Shown here piece by piece: positions 1 to 7,640 of a stretch of 10,291 nucleotides of DNA. Source of the stretch: Clarireedia homoeocarpa (Eukaryota; Ascomycota; Leotiomycetes; Helotiales; Rutstroemiaceae); the NCBI GenBank assembly GCA_001465935.1, contig LNKV01000167.1, positions 1 to 10,291 on the forward strand, given 5' to 3'. A program made the position numbers and the translations under genes. The notes under the pieces were generated by a model. It ran no database searches and was not told the origin of the DNA. It was given only the letters and a program-made list of their open reading frames with translations. The first letter of the stretch is position 1. Each line of letters begins with the position of its first letter.

Positions 1-84
1 AATTTAATATTAAAATTATATTTTTTATAAATAATAAAATATTATTTAATATTATCTTATTTTAAATTTATTATTCTTGAAATT
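1..84. other. AT-only flank left of the insertion
   Basis: This short stretch is almost entirely A and T; the first 60 bases contain a single C and no G. I see no coding trace, RNA gene or terminator. It is the left half of the target into which the retrotransposon inserted; the right half resumes at 6799 with similarly extreme composition. The contrast with the less AT-rich element beginning at 90 suggests that the target was already degraded when the element arrived, which is an inference from composition only. Confidence 0.6.
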
Positions 85-89
85 ATTTT
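85..89. repeat. Target-site duplication, left copy (ATTTT)
   Basis: The five bases ATTTT directly precede the left LTR and recur directly after the right LTR at 6794-6798. The LTR limits were set independently, as the points where the two LTR copies stop matching (base 89 is t against a at 6568; base 315 is t against a at 6794). A 5-bp duplication is usual for Ty3/Gypsy integrases. In sequence this AT-rich a 5-mer match by chance is not negligible, but its exact position at both ends supports it. Confidence 0.8.
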
Positions 90-314
90 TATAACGATAT
101 ATTGTAAATAAAGATTATATTATTCTTAGAATTAATAACTAGAGAGCTAAAAGGGTCGAAAGGTTTTAAGGACTTATATATATATAGTGGTTATATAGGT
201 TATATACTTAAGGTATATATATACTAGGTATACTAAGGTCTATTCTACTAATCGAGTAAATATAATATATTATAATCGCTGATCCTAAGAACTTTATATA
301 TCCGGATTATTATA
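90..314 (-). repeat. 3' LTR (left copy), 225 bp
   Basis: This aligns without gaps to 6569-6793 over 225 bases. I count 32 differences, every one a transition. It is the 3' LTR because the element is on the minus strand. The termini read TATAAC...TTATTATA on the plus strand, consistent with a TG...CA element altered at TG and CA. On the minus strand a TATATAAAG motif lies about 15 bases from the LTR start (plus positions 292-300) and could be the remains of a TATA box, though in such AT-rich sequence this is weak. A TA-rich palindromic run lies near 210-225. Confidence 0.95.
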
Positions 315-331
315 TTACCCCTTTCTTTAAG
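315..331 (-). promoter_or_regulatory. Polypurine tract (plus-strand DNA primer site)
   Basis: Directly inside the left LTR the minus strand reads AAGAAAGGGGTAA before the LTR starts TATAATAATC. A purine run ending at the 3' LTR is the expected priming site for second-strand DNA synthesis in LTR retrotransposons. It is one of the few G-rich runs in the window and fixes the element's orientation independently of the coding remains. A G run has no CpA/TpG context within it, which may explain its survival. Confidence 0.85.
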
Positions 332-647
332 AAAGCTCGCTCTCGAGTATCTTAAGTTTGTTAATTTCTATTATTGATATTAGTAAATAAGTATAAGAAT
401 ATTAGTTAATTAAAAAAGTTAAATAATTATAGAAATAATATAAATAAGTATAAGTTGATATTATTTATAAGTCTACTACTAGTTGTAAGTCTAGTTGATA
501 AAAGAATTATTTTCTTTATATAGAAGCTATTAAGTAATTACTCTCTAAATATTTATAATCGTTCTTACTTATCTAGTATAAATATAACTATTCTAGAAGA
601 AGTACTAGAGAATTAAATAAAGTAGAATTTTCTAAGTAGAATATATT

Positions 648-791
648 AAGTAAGTATAAAGCTATTTTGAAGTTAGATATTTTATATTATATTAAATTAG
701 TATTATAATTAAACTATTATATATAGTATTCTAGAGATCTATAGTATTTATAATAAATAAGGATTTTCTCTACTTTCTATTCCTTCTTACT
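648..791 (-). other. C-terminal chromodomain (remnant)
   Basis: Downstream of the integrase C-terminal region (which keeps KLKLLE and an IFPINKL block resembling the family HPVFHVSxL), the same frame reads K-K-E-stop-K-V-E-K-I-L from 788, then YRSLEYYI, two stops, F-N-Y-N-T-N-L and KISNF ending near 669. This aligns with the chromodomain pattern E-W-E-V-E-x-I-L, then Y-x-V-K/R-W-x-G-Y, then W and S-N-F. The stops at 779 and 716 sit exactly where aromatic-cage and core Trp residues are expected (TGG to TAG). Further on, the family N-P-x-x-P-G-P-P tail is recognisable as N-S-T-L-F-N-S-L near 629-606. In chromoviruses this domain directs integration to heterochromatin by binding methylated histone H3, which fits the setting. 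Confidence 0.85.
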
Positions 792-999
792 AATTATATT
801 AATTAGTAGTAAAAGGTTATTAACTTAGCTAGAAAACAGATTAGTCGATATTTCTCTTAATTTATTAATAGGGAATATAAAGTATATCTTTATTATCTCG
901 AGTAGCTTAAGTTTAAAAAAGTAATCGATCTTCTTTAGAATCTTAAAATATCTACTTATTAGGAAATCGAGCTTCTTTAATAACTATTAAATAAGTAAG

Positions 1000-1870
1000 T
1001 ATCTTATATTAAACTAGATAAAGTTACTAATATCGAAATCGACTAGGTGATATAATATATTTATAGTTTAAACTATATACTCTTATACTTTCTTAATCGT
1101 TTAACAAGCTTATTATAATATTTCGAGATTATAGTATATATATATATAAGTATTAACGAGATTGAGATTATCTATAAATAAAGTTAGATTAATTTTATTC
1201 TAAGTCTAGATATATTATAGTTCTCGGTTATAGAGTATTTTAAATAGATTTAAGTTATTAAAGAAAATATATAATAAAATTAGTTAAGTATAATCTATTA
1301 TTAGTAAGAACTCAAACTAGTTATTTTAATAATAATTAATAAAAGATCAAAGTCTTTTTTATAAATACTAATTATAGATCTCTATTTAACTATTAGTTTA
1401 AAAGTAGTTAGTAATTAAGAGTTTAATCTAAGTTCCAAGAATATTATTAAACTTTTTCTAGAAGATAGATATAAACTATAAATTTTAGTTAAAGAGTATT
1501 ATCGTTAGTAGATTATAATATTAGTAGATATACTAAAAATATAGTTTAGCTTGTTCTCGAGTATCGATTATCTTATAATATAATATAATAATCACTTGTT
1601 TACTAAGATAGTTAATAATAATTAAAATATTATCAAACTTATATTTATCTTTATTAAAACTATAATAATCTATTATAATATATTTCTAGATATATATTAG
1701 AATTGATAAAGGATAAAGTAATTCTAATATCTTATTATAGAGAACTAAGTTTCTATAATAAATATAGTAATTGTAAATATAAATATATACTAAAGTAGTT
1801 AGTCTATATTAGTAATATAACTTAGTAATCAAGAGAATAGTCTTCTTAATACTAGAATATACTATCGAGA
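1000..1870 (-). other. Integrase domain of pol (zinc-binding region and DDE core, remnant)
   Basis: The N-terminal zinc-binding region is at about 1870-1755. NYYIYYRN at 1772 corresponds to a C-x2-C pair with both Cys now Tyr (TAC at 1769, TAT at 1760). The catalytic core follows: the first Asp is in IIIDYY (GAT, 1670-1668, kept), the second in F-N-stop-N (AAC, 1490-1488, Asp to Asn), and the Glu in N-S-stop-I-E (GAG, 1382-1380, kept). Spacing is 59 residues between the acidic residues and then 35, the D,D(35)E signature of retroviral-type integrases. YLSKQVI and the RSFINYY-like segment match fungal Gypsy integrases. In the family it inserts the element's DNA, giving the 5-bp duplication seen here. 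Confidence 0.93.
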
Positions 1871-2179
1871 TAGAGTTATATACTTTATAAATAAGTAATA
1901 TATAGAGGTTCTAGATATCAAGAATAATAAATTAGTTATTATATAAAAGTAGATTACTTTTAAAAGTCAGATATAAGTTATTATAAGTAGTTTAGACTCT
2001 TAAGCTTTATAGGCTCTTTAAATTATAATTAGTTTTAAAGAAATAGTTAATAAAAAGAGTTAGGAAATAAAGAGTATCAAGTATAATAATATTAGCTAGT
2101 AAGATTAGAAATTTATTAAGGATTCTTAGATCGATTTGATTATTATATAAGAGTTATTATAGTTTATTATACTTCTTCT

Positions 2180-2561
2180 ATTTATTTTATAATAACAGTT
2201 TATCAACTTTATAAGTTAGAGTATTTATAAGAGAGTTGTTTTTTCTAAAACAATATATAATTAAAAAGTTATAGTTAGCGAGAAGTTCAGTCTATCGAGT
2301 TTATTATATATTCAAGGACTTAGTAATTATAAAGTATTTTAAAGTCTTATAGTTAGTATAAATATAGATCTAATATAAGGTCGATATAAGTTCAGCTTAC
2401 TAATTATTGAATAATTTAACAATTATAAGTATTTCTTTATTATATACTTTATAGTTAAACTTGGCCGACTATATTTTCTTTAAGAAAAATATTATAGAAA
2501 GTCAGTCGTTACTATATTTCTATAAGAGTATATTTATTATAATATTATTCGATATATCTGT
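2180..2561 (-). other. RNase H domain of pol (remnant)
   Basis: It begins with T-D-I-S-N at 2561, matching the family TDASD/N block with the first catalytic Asp kept, and continues with FFLKK, NYKVYNKE (catalytic Glu region, Glu kept), YTNYKTLKYF (from the YTDHKALEYF block, Asp now Asn) and an LLANYNFLI segment (from LLADYNF). The end carries N-S-L-I-N-T-L-T, matching the family N-x-x-A-D-A-L-S/T pattern. In the family it degrades the RNA strand during reverse transcription. It follows RT directly in the same frame. Stops include TGA and TAA where Trp and Gln are usual. Confidence 0.9.
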
Positions 2562-2599
2562 TTTTAGTATATAAGAAAGTAAATAATTATAATATTGAA

Positions 2600-3428
2600 A
2601 AAGTAGTATACTTATTAATATATATTTAAAAGTATTAAAAGCTAGTTAGTAATCTTTATTAAAGTAGAAAGGAGTATTAACTTTAGTTAGTTCGATTAAG
2701 AGCTTAGTAATAATATCGAAATTATAAATAAAATATTTATAAAAATTATAAAATCCAAGAAACAATTATATATCTTTTATTATTATCGGGTAAACCTATT
2801 ATTATATTATAGCAACTTTCTCGAGATTTACTTTTATACTATTAGTTGATATAATAAACTCTAAGTATTTAATATAAATAATATCGAATTTATACTTTTT
2901 GAGATCAGCTTGTAATTTAGTGTCTTAAAGACGTTATAAAACTAGTTCGATATAGACTTGATACTCAAATAGGTCTTTAAAGTAAATTAAGATATTATCG
3001 AAGTATATAATATAAAAGATATCTAAGTAGTTAAAAAGAATATTATTTATATAATACTGATAAGTTACAAGGCTGTTAGTCAATCTAAATAGTATAACTT
3101 TGTATTTATAAGTACTATATTATATATAGAATATAGTAAACTCTTTAGAAACTAAGTCTATTCTAATATAATAAAATATTTATCTGATATCTAATTTAAT
3201 GAAAATCTTAATATAAAAGATACAAGTAAGAGTCTTATCAATAAATAATAGTAGGTAGTAATCTTTGTAAATAAAAGTATTAAGTATATAAAAGTTAATA
3301 TAAAAATATAATAATCTATTCGATTTCTTAATAAAGAGGATTAGAGTAATAAATAAAGTTTAACTAAACTTAATAAATCTTTTAACTAAGTTCTTAGTAA
3401 AGTATTCCTTGATAGTCTCTAATTCCTC
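2600..3428 (-). other. Reverse transcriptase domain of pol (remnant)
   Basis: Reading on the minus strand, EELETIKEY (3428) opens the RT and matches the fungal Gypsy RT N-terminus. Recognisable blocks follow: FIKKSNRLL (substrate-loop region), IKLDIR (first catalytic Asp, retained), LFRLTN (from the PFGLTN box) and YFDNILIY at 3005-2982. The last is the YxDD box with its second Asp changed to Asn (AAT for GAT), which alone would abolish polymerisation. The thumb and connection region keeps LGFYNFYKYFI, matching the family LGFxNFYRRFI pattern. Premature stops lie mostly at ancestral Gln, Trp or Arg positions. In the family the domain copies element RNA into DNA. It is the most confidently identified domain in the window. 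Confidence 0.95.
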
Positions 3429-4299
3429 GGTCGATATCTTATATAGTAGGCTATAACGAAGTTTATTTTCTATACTTTTTTCTAAAATAATCTTATAATT
3501 ATAAAACTAGTAAGGTAATAAAGTATTTAACTCGACTTTAGAGAATATATCTAAGAATCTCTAGTATTTTTCGGAGATCGGGGGCTTAGTATCAATCTCA
3601 AACAGAGAGGCTATATTAAATAATTATAAATAAGAAATAGAACGAAATTATTATATTAACGAAAATATTACTTATTTATTTTCCTTTTTAGCTTATTAGT
3701 TTTTAAGTAGTTAATCAATTTTATTAATCGAGATAGTACTAAATTCATACTAATTATCTTAGTAACAGAGTATATAAAGTACAACTTCGGAGATTATATA
3801 TAGATCGATTAATTGTTTAGAGCGATTAAACTAAAGTTTCTAAAAAAATTTAAGATATTATTATTAAATAAATTTAATAGAGAGTAGTCTTTCTAACTTA
3901 GTTTTAAAGTTAGTTTCTATTATCTTAAAGGTACAAGCTTAGTCTTTTAAGAAAATATTATAAAAGCTAAGTAACTATTATAAAGTCTTAAAAGAGATTA
4001 GTTTAGTTTTTAAGAATATTAAATAAAATAAAGTTTCTTCTACTTTTATTTATTATAATATTACTAATATTATTATAATTAAAATAGTTACTTAGTTATC
4101 TGAATAATTAGTATTAACTTATTGTTACTAGTATTTATCTAACTTATAATCTTACTATTTAGTATCCTTCTAATATTTATAGTTGATTATACAAGGATTG
4201 AGATTAGTATAAATATATATTAAAAGTTAAAAGTAAGTTTAGCTAAAAGGTAAGTTGATAAGCTAGTATAGTTTATATTATTTATAATCGAGAAGGATC

Positions 4300-4565
4300 T
4301 AATTCTCTAATAATTATATTCTTCTAAAGATTATAAGATATATAAGATAAGTAATTAAAAAAGGAGTATAAGTCTAGAGTCGACTATCAATTAATAAGTT
4401 TAAATAAATATAATAGAATATTACTTAGTATTATTTACTATTATAGTTTTTAACTAGTAAAAGTATTTTCAATTTCTTTATTATAACCTTTTAAATAGAG
4501 TTTAGTATCTTAAAGAATATAGTATCGATAAAAGTAAAACTATTTACTTTAAAGTTAATAAGAGC
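4300..4565 (-). other. Aspartic protease domain of pol (remnant)
   Basis: In the pol frame the translation reads A-L-I-N-F-K-V-N at 4565-4542, aligning with the retropepsin active-site pattern (A)L-I-D-S-G-A-N. The catalytic Asp is now Asn (AAC for GAC), and Ser-Gly-Ala has become Phe-Lys-Val by transitions. About 75 residues later R-R-I-stop-L at 4325-4311 matches the later G-R-x-W-L motif, with Trp now TAG. In the family this enzyme processes Gag and Gag-Pol. Spacing and flanking residues support the call despite the lost active site. The frame is open upstream to 4712 with one stop, so the pol N-terminus lies there. Confidence 0.8.
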
Positions 4566-4693
4566 TTTAATTTAGAATAAATATTGATTTCTTGATAGTA
4601 TATAAAAGAATATTATATACTTTCTTTCAAATAGCTTTATTAAATCTAAATATTTTATATTTCTAATTCTATCTAATAAAGAGTCTTTTATTA

Positions 4694-6120
4694 GATATAA
4701 TCTTTTACTCGATTATCGTTAGTATAAATAGTAGTAATAGCTTTAACTTTATATTTATCTTCTTATACTTATTTACTTACTATATCGAGATATTCCTCTT
4801 CTTATTTAAAAGAGTTAATATCGATAATACTAATATAAAAAAAGGTACTATTATAAGATTAACTAAAGATACTTTTGAAAAGTAAGTTATCTCTTAATCT
4901 ATTTTAAAGGGTAAGGATAGAGTTCTTTAATATAAAGTAAGAGAATATCTTATTAGTAATAGGATTAGCTAATACTAACTAATTAAAGTAAATAAGATTA
5001 GTTCTATAAATAGATAAGAGGCGGTTAGCTTAATTAATAATAATTTCTCTATTAGCCTTAATCGAAGTACTAATAAAACGATAAGTTAAAGGCAATATTA
5101 TAGTAATATAAGTAAGTTAGAAAAGTATTAACAACTTATTAATATTATCTTATTATTTTATAAAATTCAAATATCTGATTAATTCTTAAAGAGAAGTAAT
5201 CTAATACTAAATACTTTCAATCCGATTTTAGTAATATCGAGTAAGTTTAAAAGATAGATTCTTATAGATTATCTTCTTACTAATTTAACTAATAGATACT
5301 AAGATATAGAGTTGATAGTAGAACTCTTTAAATAAAAACAAGCGTCTAAATATAATTATAAATAATATTTAATACTTAGTCTTAATAAAAGTAGACTCGG
5401 ATTTATTATAAAAAAGCGAATATAACTTATCTACTAACTATTTAGTAGTTAGAGATAGTTTTTAAAAGAATAATCTTTCTAGATAATTCAGAGCGGTACT
5501 TTTAACTTAGTTGTCTATATATTTATAGACTTAGTATTTATTGAAATAAGTATATATAACTAGTCTGTTAAGAACTATATATTTCTATAAAAATAAAAAG
5601 ATATTAGAATTATTATTAAGTTTATTAATAAGATTAGTAACTTAGAAGAGTTAGTCTAAATTAGTATTAAATAAAGAAAAGTTACAAGTTAGATATATAG
5701 AAGAAAGTAAGTTTTAAGTAGAGTTATTATATTTATTAAAATAAATATATAGAGTTAATATAATATACTTAGTCTAATATTATTTAAATATTTCTTTATC
5801 TTATAAGTTAGTTAGATTATAAGGAGTTTGTTTATTTAATACTCTCGGTTTAAAAGTAGAGTCTCGATACTCTATTAAAGAAATCGAGTAATCTTATTAA
5901 AAGTATTCTTATTAAGAAAGTATTAAAAGAAGAGTAGTAATAATAGTATTAGAGAAAGTATTAGAAAAGATATAGTTAAAGATCAATTAAGCGATTTATT
6001 CTTATTATAACTTTAATTATACTTATTAAGTTCTAAGCTATACTTATAAGTTTCAGATTAATATAGTTAAAATTATAATCTTACTATTTATTAAAAATAG
6101 AATAGAGCTTTGATTTTATA
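4694..6120 (-). pseudogene. gag pseudogene
   Basis: gag encodes the structural particle protein. A single frame, one step off pol, can be followed from about 6120 to 4694. The N-terminal part (about 6052-5995) is a dense alternation of Leu/Val codons and TAA/TAG that reads as a Gln-rich, probably coiled-coil segment if the stops were once CAA/CAG. FKPRVLNKQTPYNL follows at about 5854. VKSTALNYLE at 5506-5477 matches the capsid block of fungal Gypsy Gags (V-x-G-x-A-L-x-Y-L-E), and FKEFYYQL near 5320 matches the later x-F-x-E-F-Y-x-x-F pattern. A charged EEEYLDI stretch lies near 4800. I could not find a CCHC zinc knuckle, which either is absent or has been mutated past recognition. The start codon is not visible, so the 6120 limit is approximate. 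Confidence 0.75.
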
Positions 6121-6201
6121 ATTAAGAGAGTTAGAGATTAGTTATTCTTTCTTTTCCTTTATTTCTACTTTCTATATTAATATTAGAACTTAGAAAAGTA
6201 T

Positions 6202-6227
6202 TGTTTTAAGACTTATCTCTTAAAACA
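6202..6227. repeat. Perfect inverted repeat in the leader (stem-loop)
   Basis: TGTTTTAAGA at 6202-6211 and TCTTAAAACA at 6218-6227 are perfect 10-bp inverted copies separated by six bases. It lies about 80-110 bases upstream of the gag trace, in RNA that would be transcribed. A structured leader would suit packaging or dimerisation, but only the symmetry is seen. It could be chance in low-complexity sequence, though the arms contain G and C and are not a simple TA run. Confidence 0.6.
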
Positions 6228-6316
6228 CTACTATTATTTTTAGAGTATTCGTAACTCTCTAAAAGGATTATACTAAGTATAAAGATAAGTTTATAAAAGA
6301 TCTTGTAACTCTTCTT

Positions 6317-6367
6317 AAAAGGATCGGTATTTTAAAAAGAAGATATATTATCAAAAGGATCGGTATT
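6317..6367. repeat. 15-bp direct repeat in the leader
   Basis: AAAAGGATCGGTATT occurs at 6317-6331 and again, identically, at 6353-6367. The start-to-start distance is 36 bases. A related AAAAGGAT lies near 6261-6268. Exact identity in an element otherwise full of point mutations is notable; both copies keep GGATCGG. Function unknown; it may be a remnant of a tandem repeat in the leader. Confidence 0.75.
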
Positions 6368-6568
6368 AAAAGTAAATTTAGAAGTAAGTTATAAGAAGAT
6401 TAGAAAGATAAGAAAAAGATAATAAGAATAAAGAATACTTATATTATTTTTACAGAATAGGCTTTCTTCCTATAACTTAGTAGTTTCTTAAGTAAGAAGG
6501 ATTAAGAATAAAATATTATTTGAATAGCTACTAGTTAGTTAAAGGAATTAGTATTAAGTTATTGATAA

Positions 6569-6793
6569 TATAACAATATATTATAAATAAAGATTATATT
6601 ATTTTTAGAATCAATAATTAGAGAGTTAAAAGGGTCGAAGGGCCTTAAAAGCTTATATATATATAATAGTTATATAGGTCACGCACTTAAGGTATATATA
6701 TACTAAGTATACTAAAGTCTATCTTACTAATCGGGTAAGTACAATATATCGTGATCGCTAATCCTAGGAACTTTATATATCTAGATTATTATA
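6569..6793 (-). repeat. 5' LTR (right copy), 225 bp
   Basis: This is the gapless partner of 90-314 and, in minus-strand orientation, the 5' LTR that would have carried the active promoter. Of the 32 transitions between the copies, this one keeps C or G at 17 and the left copy keeps C or G at 15, so both have been mutated to a similar degree. The bases near 6680-6685 (cacgca) and 6748-6757 (tcgtgatcgc) are the best preserved. The TATATAAAG motif on the minus strand is at 6771-6779. Confidence 0.95.
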
Positions 6794-6798
6794 ATTTT
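6794..6798. repeat. Target-site duplication, right copy (ATTTT)
   Basis: ATTTT directly follows the right LTR and matches 85-89. Together they mark the single insertion event and show that neither end of the element has been rearranged since. Confidence 0.8.
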
Positions 6799-7640
6799 TT
6801 AAAAACTTTTAATAGATTTTATCTATTTTAAATTATTTCTATTTAAAATATTTATTATTATTATATATAAATTTATAAATTTTATTTACTTTAATTTTTA
6901 AAATTCTAATATAATTATAATATTTAATTATTCGATTTAAATAAATTTAAACTTTAACTTTTTAGATATTACTTTTTTTAATAATCTATTTTTTATTTAT
7001 TTATAATAAATTAAATACTTTATTTTTATTTAGTATTTCTTATTATTATTTAAATATATTTAATTAATAATTCTTTTTTAATTTCTTAAAATATTATCTT
7101 ATATTATCTTTATTTAATTAATATATTAAATAGTTATTATTATTATAAATTATTTATAATAATATTATATAATTAAGTTTGATTTATCGGATTATTATAT
7201 TTATTTAATAATTAAATATATTTTTACTTTAATAATTATTTTTATTTATTTTATTTTTAAATTATTTCTTTTTTTAAATATTTTTTTCTAATTTTTATTT
7301 TTAAAATTTTTTTTAATAGTCTTTTATTTAATATCTTAAAAATTTATATTTAAAATAAAATTTTTATTTTTATTAATAGTATTTTTCTTTTTTAAAAAAA
7401 TTATTTATTTAATTTATAAAGTTTATTTTTATAAAGTTTTTATAGTTTTCTTTTAAATTATATTTTTATAAATATTTAAATCTTCTTTTATTTTTATAAT
7501 ATTATTATCTATTTTATTTTATTAATAAGAAATTAATTACTTTTTAATATTTATATTCTCGATTATTAATATAAATAATTTCTTTAATTAATTTATTTAT
7601 ATTATTAATTATATCTCTTTTAAATAATTTTTTTTAATAA
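6799..7640. other. Extremely AT-rich, T-skewed non-coding stretch
   Basis: About 840 bases with hardly any G or C. I find no gene, RNA or recognisable element. The plus strand is biased toward T: in 7261-7320 I count 41 T, 16 A, 2 C and 1 G, and in 7021-7080 about 38 T, 19 A and 3 G or C. Long T-rich runs with short A runs recur throughout. It continues the target site seen at 1-84. It may be the end state of RIP on an older repeat, or sequence of originally pyrimidine-biased composition; I cannot tell which. Confidence 0.6.

Larger units (their letters stand above)
519..4712 (-). pseudogene. Ty3/Gypsy pol pseudogene (PR-RT-RH-IN-chromodomain)
   Basis: This is a polyprotein remnant of about 1,398 codons, normal for a fungal Gypsy pol. 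I checked the codon phase at the protease (4565), RT start (3428), YFDN box (3005), RNase H (2561), integrase zinc region (1772), integrase acidic residues (1670, 1490, 1382) and chromodomain (782). All are in the same frame, so no net frameshift remains across 4.2 kb. The frame is broken by many TAA/TAG and a few TGA codons, most at places where the family has Gln, Trp or Arg; this is the expected result of C-to-T and G-to-A change. The start is set just after an in-frame TAA at 4715; no ATG is evident, and mutation to ATA would remove it. The end is approximate: recognisable sequence fades near 520. A separate pol start or a Gag-Pol frameshift product are both possible. Confidence 0.95.
6121..6568 (-). 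other. Untranslated leader between 5' LTR and gag
   Basis: This stretch lies between the 5' LTR and the first gag trace. It should contain the tRNA primer-binding site and packaging signals. The minus strand after the LTR starts TTATCAATAACTTAATAC; the first three bases cannot derive from TGG by C-to-T or G-to-A change, so a primer site directly at the LTR edge complementary to a tRNA CCA end is not supported. A site a few bases further in, or a self-priming mechanism, remains possible. The leader holds a stem-loop (6202-6227) and a 15-bp direct repeat (6317-6331, 6353-6367). No coding trace was found. Confidence 0.6.
90..6793 (-). mobile_element. Complete RIP-degraded Ty3/Gypsy chromovirus LTR retrotransposon
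   Basis: A 6,704-bp element with equal-length 225-bp LTRs, a 5-bp target duplication, a polypurine tract next to the left LTR, and the order gag, protease, reverse transcriptase, RNase H, integrase, chromodomain when read on the minus strand. Integrase downstream of RNase H is the Ty3/Gypsy order, and the C-terminal chromodomain places it among the chromoviruses. Orientation rests on the coding remains and on the purine tract abutting the left LTR. Both LTRs begin and end with TA, as expected if ancestral TG...CA ends were mutated. Dozens of in-frame TAA/TAG codons and lost catalytic residues make it non-autonomous and surely inactive. No second insertion or large deletion is visible inside it. 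I am sure of the class; I cannot assign a named family. Confidence 0.96.

Noticed and set aside
180..230. TA repeats in the LTRs as microsatellites or promoters
   Set aside because: TATATATA runs are expected throughout sequence of this composition; only the TATATAAAG motif near the LTR start is mentioned, and with low weight.
338..916. Similar CTCGAGTA-CTTAAGTTT strings near 341 and 898 as a functional repeat pair
   Set aside because: The match is only 17 of 18 bases; the second copy is explained by pol coding sequence (K-L-K-L-L-E on the minus strand), and nothing around the two matches.
519..4712. A functional gene expressed with stop-codon reassignment or readthrough
   Set aside because: Catalytic Asp residues of protease, RT (YFDN) and integrase are changed to Asn and zinc-binding Cys to Tyr, so the protein would be inactive even if the stops were read through; the LTR differences show the same C/T and G/A pattern in non-coding sequence.
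4700..4900. A CCHC zinc knuckle at the end of gag
   Set aside because: No C-x2-C-x4-H-x4-C pattern, even allowing Cys-to-Tyr and His-to-Tyr changes, could be placed in the gag frame.
90..6793. Reading the element as plus-strand oriented
   Set aside because: All recognisable domains (RT, integrase, chromodomain, gag) translate on the minus strand only, and the purine tract abuts the left LTR in minus orientation.
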